DNA of 64,000 nucleotides from Acidobacteriota bacterium (GTDB taxonomy: Bacteria; Acidobacteriota; Terriglobia; 20CM-2-55-15): positions 1 through 64,000 of the forward strand of contig JAJEEE010000047.1 of NCBI GenBank assembly GCA_022821145.1, in the 5' to 3' direction. The position numbers and the translations under genes were made by a program. Shown here in pieces: positions 61,268-64,000 of this stretch; positions within the stretch are counted from its first letter, which is position 1; every line of letters starts with the position of its first letter. A model generated the notes under the pieces. It searched no databases. It had not been told where the DNA came from and saw only the letters and a list, made by a program, of their open reading frames with translations.

Positions 61268-61669
61268 ATGTTTGGCGTCCCGCTCCACCGGTTGATCATC
61301 TATCTGCCCGTCGTCCTTTCGGTTGCGGCGCTGGCCATGGACGCCTGGGCCGCGGCGTCGGGGGCGCCGCGCGCCCACGCCGTCGGCTCGCGCCTCTCGA
61401 AGTGGGCCGCGTTGACGGCGCTGGCGGCGGTGGCCAGCGGCTTCAGCCTGGCCGGGGGGTCCGGCGTCGGGAGCCGCGGCGGGGTCACCGGACACGCGGC
61501 GCTGGGTTCGGCCGCCGCGATCGTCCTGGCGGCCTTCGCCTACGCGCGGTATGCCGCCGAGAACCGCGGCGAGGGTCCCGACGAAGCCTACTCCGGACTC
61601 TGGATGGCGGCCGAGATACTGGCCGTGGTCCTGGTGGCGGCCGCCGCCCTCGTCGGCTTCGGCCTGTGA
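61268..61669 (+). CDS. Small membrane protein (DUF2231-like)
   Basis: 133 residues with about four hydrophobic helices; starts FGVPLHRLIIYLPVVLSV with a conserved PLHR-like stretch found in DUF2231 proteins. Positively charged loops between helices. Role unknown. ATG 61268. Divergent from hom and convergent with the selenoprotein operon. Confidence 0.65.
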   Translation: MFGVPLHRLIIYLPVVLSVAALAMDAWAAASGAPRAHAVGSRLSKWAALTALAAVASGFSLAGGSGVGSRGGVTGHAALGSAAAIVLAAFAYARYAAENRGEGPDEAYSGLWMAAEILAVVLVAAAALVGFGL

Positions 61670-61694
61670 CGCGAGAGCGCCCGGGTCCGGCCCC

Positions 61695-62384
61695 CTACGG
61701 GTCGACGGCGTAGTCCCGCTCGACAAGCGTTCCGGGTTCGGCCGGGTACTTCAAGAGTTCCAGGGCGTCGGCGAGAACCCGCGACTGGAGACGAGCCTCC
61801 CCCGGCCGGCCCAGCGACTGCCCGATCGGGAACGGCTTGGGACGGAGCGCGCGCGGGGGCCCGGCCTGTTCGGACTCCTCCGGCGAAACCGTGATCAGAA
61901 CCGTCGAGATTCCCAGGCATTCAATGGCGCGCTGTATCGTGACGACCGTCCGATGACAGAGCGGTCAGCCGCCGGTGAGCACGACCGCGTCGGGCCGCGT
62001 CCGCGCCACGGCTTCGGCGATCTCCCAACTGGTCTCTTCCTTGAGCCTTCGCAGTTGGGTGGTCAGGCCCATGGAAAAATGCGTTTCGGCCACCTTGCGG
62101 AACAGGCCGTCCTGCTGAAGCGCTCTCAGGCGATCGACGGGGAACACGCAGTTGATGTCGGCGTCGGCCGCCGTCGTGTCGTAGTGGCCCGCCGACACGC
62201 GCAGGTCCGATGCGGCCGCGTCCCCGGGTATGGCGCGGAAGGTCGGATCGTTGTCGCCGAACGGCTCGCCGCCCTCCGGATGGACGCCGGCCGTGGTGAC
62301 CAACCCGATGCGGGAGTCTCCCAGGGCCCGCTTGAACGGGGTGTAGGGGACGCAGGCTCGGGCGATTTGAGGGGCCGCGGACAT
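61695..62384 (-). CDS. GrdB-like selenoprotein (glycine/betaine/sarcosine reductase B family)
   Basis: 229 residues with the in-frame TGA at 61967-61965 read as selenocysteine (residue 140). The start RACVPYTPFKRALGDSRIGLVTTAGVH and PDAVVLTGG-U-PLCHRTVVTIQRAIE are typical of the GRDB/selenoprotein B family, where Sec lies in a UxxC after a Gly pair. Downstream frame is open for 90 codons with good sequence (ECLGISTVLITVSPEE, PKPFPIGQSLGRPGE). It is half the length of clostridial GrdB, so it is a short relative, not a full reductase. A hairpin follows the UGA. It lies 50 nt after the peroxiredoxin gene. Confidence 0.85.
61932..61959 (-). promoter_or_regulatory. Candidate bacterial SECIS hairpin (GrdB-like gene)
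   Basis: CTGT-C-ATCGGAC pairs with GTC-A-CGATACAG in 11 base pairs with two single bulges, apical loop GGTC. The loop starts 18 nt after the UGA with G first. Confidence 0.75.
61965..61967 (-). other. Selenocysteine UGA codon 140
   Basis: TGA in frame between GGC and CCG-CTC-TGT, giving Gly-Gly-Sec-Pro-Leu-Cys. Confidence 0.8.
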
Positions 62385-62434
62385 GGATCGACGAACGGCA
62401 CGGGACCCGGGGGTCCCATGCCGCCCCCGCCGGA

Positions 62435-62914
62435 TCAGTCGTCGAGTTTCTTCAATTCCTCGAACAGCACGGAATTCTTGGGCTGGTCGCCGATCTCGTG
62501 CACGTCGACATAGCGGATCACGCCCTGCTTGTCGACGATGAAGATCGCGCGCTCGGAAAATCCTTCCCGGCGCAGGACATTGTATTGAAGGGCCACGTGT
62601 CCGTGCGGAAAGAAATCGCTCAACAGCGGATAGGACAGTCCGCCGAGCGATTCCGCCCACGCCTTGTTGCTGAAGATCGAATCGATGCTGATGCCCATGA
62701 CCTGGGCATCGTACCGGTCGAACTCGGAGAGATCCTCCTCGTACGCCGGCATCTGCAGGGTTCAGACCGGAGTGAACGCAACGGGGTAGAAGGCGATGAC
62801 GACGTTCTTCTTCCCCTTGAAGCTGGACAGCGTGACTTCCGTGTCCAGGTGCGAGTTGAGCGTGAAGTCGGGCGCCGCGTCACCCACCTTGAGCTCGTTT
62901 GTCGGGTTCGGCAT
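62435..62914 (-). CDS. Selenocysteine peroxiredoxin
   Basis: 159 residues with TGA at 62764-62762 read as selenocysteine (residue 51). The sequence PNPTNELKVGDAAPDFTLN, then VVIAFYPVAFTPV-U-TLQMPAYEEDL shows a classic peroxiredoxin where TPVC holds the peroxidatic cysteine. The rest continues: GISIDSIFSNKAWAES, YPLLSDFFPHGHVA, RAIFIVDKQGVIRYV. Clostridial PrxU proteins have the same TxxU replacement. An AGAGGAGA site precedes ATG 62914. Co-transcribed with the GrdB-like gene. A -35-like TTGAGC and -10-like TATCCG are possible upstream. Confidence 0.9.
62726..62738 (-). promoter_or_regulatory. Candidate bacterial SECIS hairpin (peroxiredoxin gene)
   Basis: GGAG-GATCT-CTCC: four base pairs, which can be extended by tandem G-A pairs and one C-G. 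The loop starts 28 nt after the UGA with G first. Weaker than the other two hairpins. Confidence 0.5.
62762..62764 (-). other. Selenocysteine UGA codon 51
   Basis: TGA in frame in TPV-U-TLQ, at the peroxidatic cysteine position. Confidence 0.85.
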
Positions 62915-63098
62915 GAAATCTCCTCTCTGGTCAGTTGCGCCGCCCGGCCCGTGGTGACCGGCGACCGGATAGGATAAGCAATCTCCGGCTCAAAATCACC
63001 CCCTGCGCGGATTTCGGTGACGCACGGTTGCGGCACCCCAATGCCTTGTCGTACAGGCGAGAGCTGGACCCAAGCTTTTCGAAGCGGCCGCGTACCGG

Positions 63099-63227
63099 TT
63101 ACGCTCGCGGCCGGTCGCCCGAACCACGTTCGTGCGCTGCAACCGCCAGTGGACGGTCCGCATCGGTCAGAGCGGCGGGCGCTTCCATGAGCTTGTAGAG
63201 ATACGTCGTGTCGAGGAGGACCTGCAC
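63099..63227 (-). pseudogene. VapC-type PIN toxin, truncated after ~40 residues
   Basis: GTG start 3 nt after the antitoxin stop. VQVLLDTTYLYKLMEAPAAL is the first PIN strand with the first catalytic Asp, then the frame ends at TAA after residue 42 (normal ~120-140). No continuation of the PIN domain was seen in other frames downstream. Probably a toxin inactivated by deletion. Confidence 0.6.
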
Positions 63228-63230
63228 GGC

Positions 63231-63512
63231 CTACTCGTCGCGTTCGTCGTCCAGTCGGAGGACATGGCGGCTGAGCACGGAATCGTGGAAGGCCGCTTCC
63301 ATGGCGTCCACTTCGTCCGGCGGCGCGTTCTCGATCCCCAGGCGGCGTCGCGCCGCTTCCAGCTTCTCGAAATCGATCCCGCCGCGACGGTCGCAGCGCA
63401 CAAGCTCCGCGGCAGGCCGCCCATGCTTCGTGATGATCACACGCTCGCCGTTACGGGCGGCCGCGACCAGTTCGGAGAGCCGTGCTTTCGCGTCGCGAAT
63501 GGCAAGTTCCAT
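63231..63512 (-). CDS. Phd/YefM-family antitoxin
   Basis: 93 residues. ELAIRDAKARLSELVAAARNGERVIITKHGRPAAELV is the Phd/YefM DNA-binding fold. The C-terminal tail (ENAPPDEVDAMEAAFHDSVL) binds the toxin in relatives. It remains intact although its PIN partner is truncated. Start at 63512 is the natural family start; a GACTGGAG ribosome site lies upstream. Confidence 0.85.
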   Translation of the reverse strand: MELAIRDAKARLSELVAAARNGERVIITKHGRPAAELVRCDRRGGIDFEKLEAARRRLGIENAPPDEVDAMEAAFHDSVLSRHVLRLDDERDE

Positions 63513-63679
63513 GACGGGTGGCTCCAGTCGTTCTGCCGTTGTCATCACTTTGCCCCGGAGCGGCGGCGCATTCAAGACCGTATCGTGACCACATCGTTCA
63601 TAACGAGGCGTGACCGAACGGATCGGGTTCGACTTCAGCGCCGTCGGCGGCCACGTCCGATTCGGCCGCGCCCGCGGCG

Positions 63680-64000
63680 TCACTCCGGAGTCAACCAGCC
63701 GAGAACGACGAACCCGCCGACGAGCAACAGGAGAAAGACGATCGCCAGGATCTCGAAGTACCGGTCGATGAACACTCGAATCCGCGCCCCGAACGCGCGG
63801 ATCAGAGCGCCGATCAGGAAGTAGCGCAGCGAGCGCATCGCGGCCGACGTCGCAATGAAGACGCCGAAGTTCACGTCGAACACGCCGGCCGTGATCGTCG
63901 CCACCTTGTACGGGATGGGCGTGAGCGCGGCCGCGGCGACGGCCAGCGCGTTGTATTCGTCGTACAGCTCCGCGATGCGCGCGTAGTGGCCTTCGTAACC
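63680..64000 (-). CDS. YqaA/DedA-type membrane protein, N-terminus outside window
   Basis: At least 106 residues; the frame runs off the window end. LTPIPYKVATITAGVFDVNFGVFIATSAAMRSLRYFLIG is the conserved VTT/SNARE-associated region (TPIPY..TI..G) of the YqaA/DedA family, with a C-terminal helix ILAIVFLLLLVGGFVVLG. Homologues take part in membrane homeostasis and may flip polyprenyl or phospholipids. Role here unknown. Confidence 0.85.
   Translation of the reverse strand, partial: GYEGHYARIAELYDEYNALAVAAAALTPIPYKVATITAGVFDVNFGVFIATSAAMRSLRYFLIGALIRAFGARIRVFIDRYFEILAIVFLLLLVGGFVVLGWLTPE

Overview
The window is GC-rich (roughly two thirds G+C), gene-dense DNA from a Gram-negative bacterium. 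Acidobacteriota is my best guess. The support is a von Willebrand protein of the acidobacterial VWFA-related type, a cluster of secreted DUF6152-type paralogues expanded in that phylum, lipoboxes, SurA, and heptose- and rhamnose-precursor enzymes. No rRNA, tRNA, CRISPR array or intact insertion sequence was found. Genes run in short operons with ATGA, GTGA or TTGA overlaps on both strands.

Layout. 0-2.4 kb: truncated mgtE, a DUF433/PIN toxin-antitoxin pair and remnants of a second pair. 2.4-12.8 kb: rfbC, a cyclase lipoprotein, folK, a UMF1-type transporter, a lipase-like membrane protein, rfaE2, mfd, a SurA-like isomerase, an S4 protein and a BlaI-type regulator. 12.8-17.5 kb: a QseE/QseG/QseF (GlrK/GlrR)-like two-component system in which the kinase and lipoprotein are fused, next to a canonical sigma-54 promoter driving a coiled-coil membrane protein. 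17.5-25.2 kb: rsmI, galU, lepB, yqeY, a 160-bp MITE-like element, an HNH nuclease, larE-purD-purE and mtaB. 25.2-31.9 kb and 44.8-47 kb: secreted DUF6152-type proteins in fused and split forms, with DUF305 and LVIVD-type neighbours. 31.9-37.8 kb: acpS, pgeF, pcm, a thioredoxin-like selenoprotein, ferredoxin, VWA protein, csrA, vapBC and a GumN protein. 37.8-44.8 kb: a dehydrogenase-acetyltransferase fusion, a zinc-ribbon microprotein, a radical SAM/SPASM protein, a hydrolase and a large FAD/FeS D-2-hydroxyacid dehydrogenase. 47-55 kb: FmdB, a TolB-like protein, an M28 peptidase, hicAB, a winged-helix protein, a VOC protein and an acyl-CoA ligase. 55-64 kb: ferredoxin, acs, a 3-hydroxyisobutyrate-type dehydrogenase, ispG, hom, a two-gene selenoprotein operon (GrdB-like plus peroxiredoxin), a decayed Phd/VapC pair and a partial YqaA-type membrane protein.

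The main discovery is three separate genes in which an in-frame UGA replaces an active-site cysteine. Each has a hairpin at the expected distance downstream with a G at the start of its loop, as in bacterial SECIS elements. UGA is an ordinary stop elsewhere in the window, so these read as selenocysteine codons. Other unusual points are the kinase-lipoprotein fusion beside its probable sigma-54 target, nine start codons lying only 6-8 nt downstream of a -10-like hexamer (implying widespread leaderless mRNAs), a TA-flanked inverted-repeat element, fused and split versions of the DUF6152 domain pair, and five toxin-antitoxin loci, two of them decaying.
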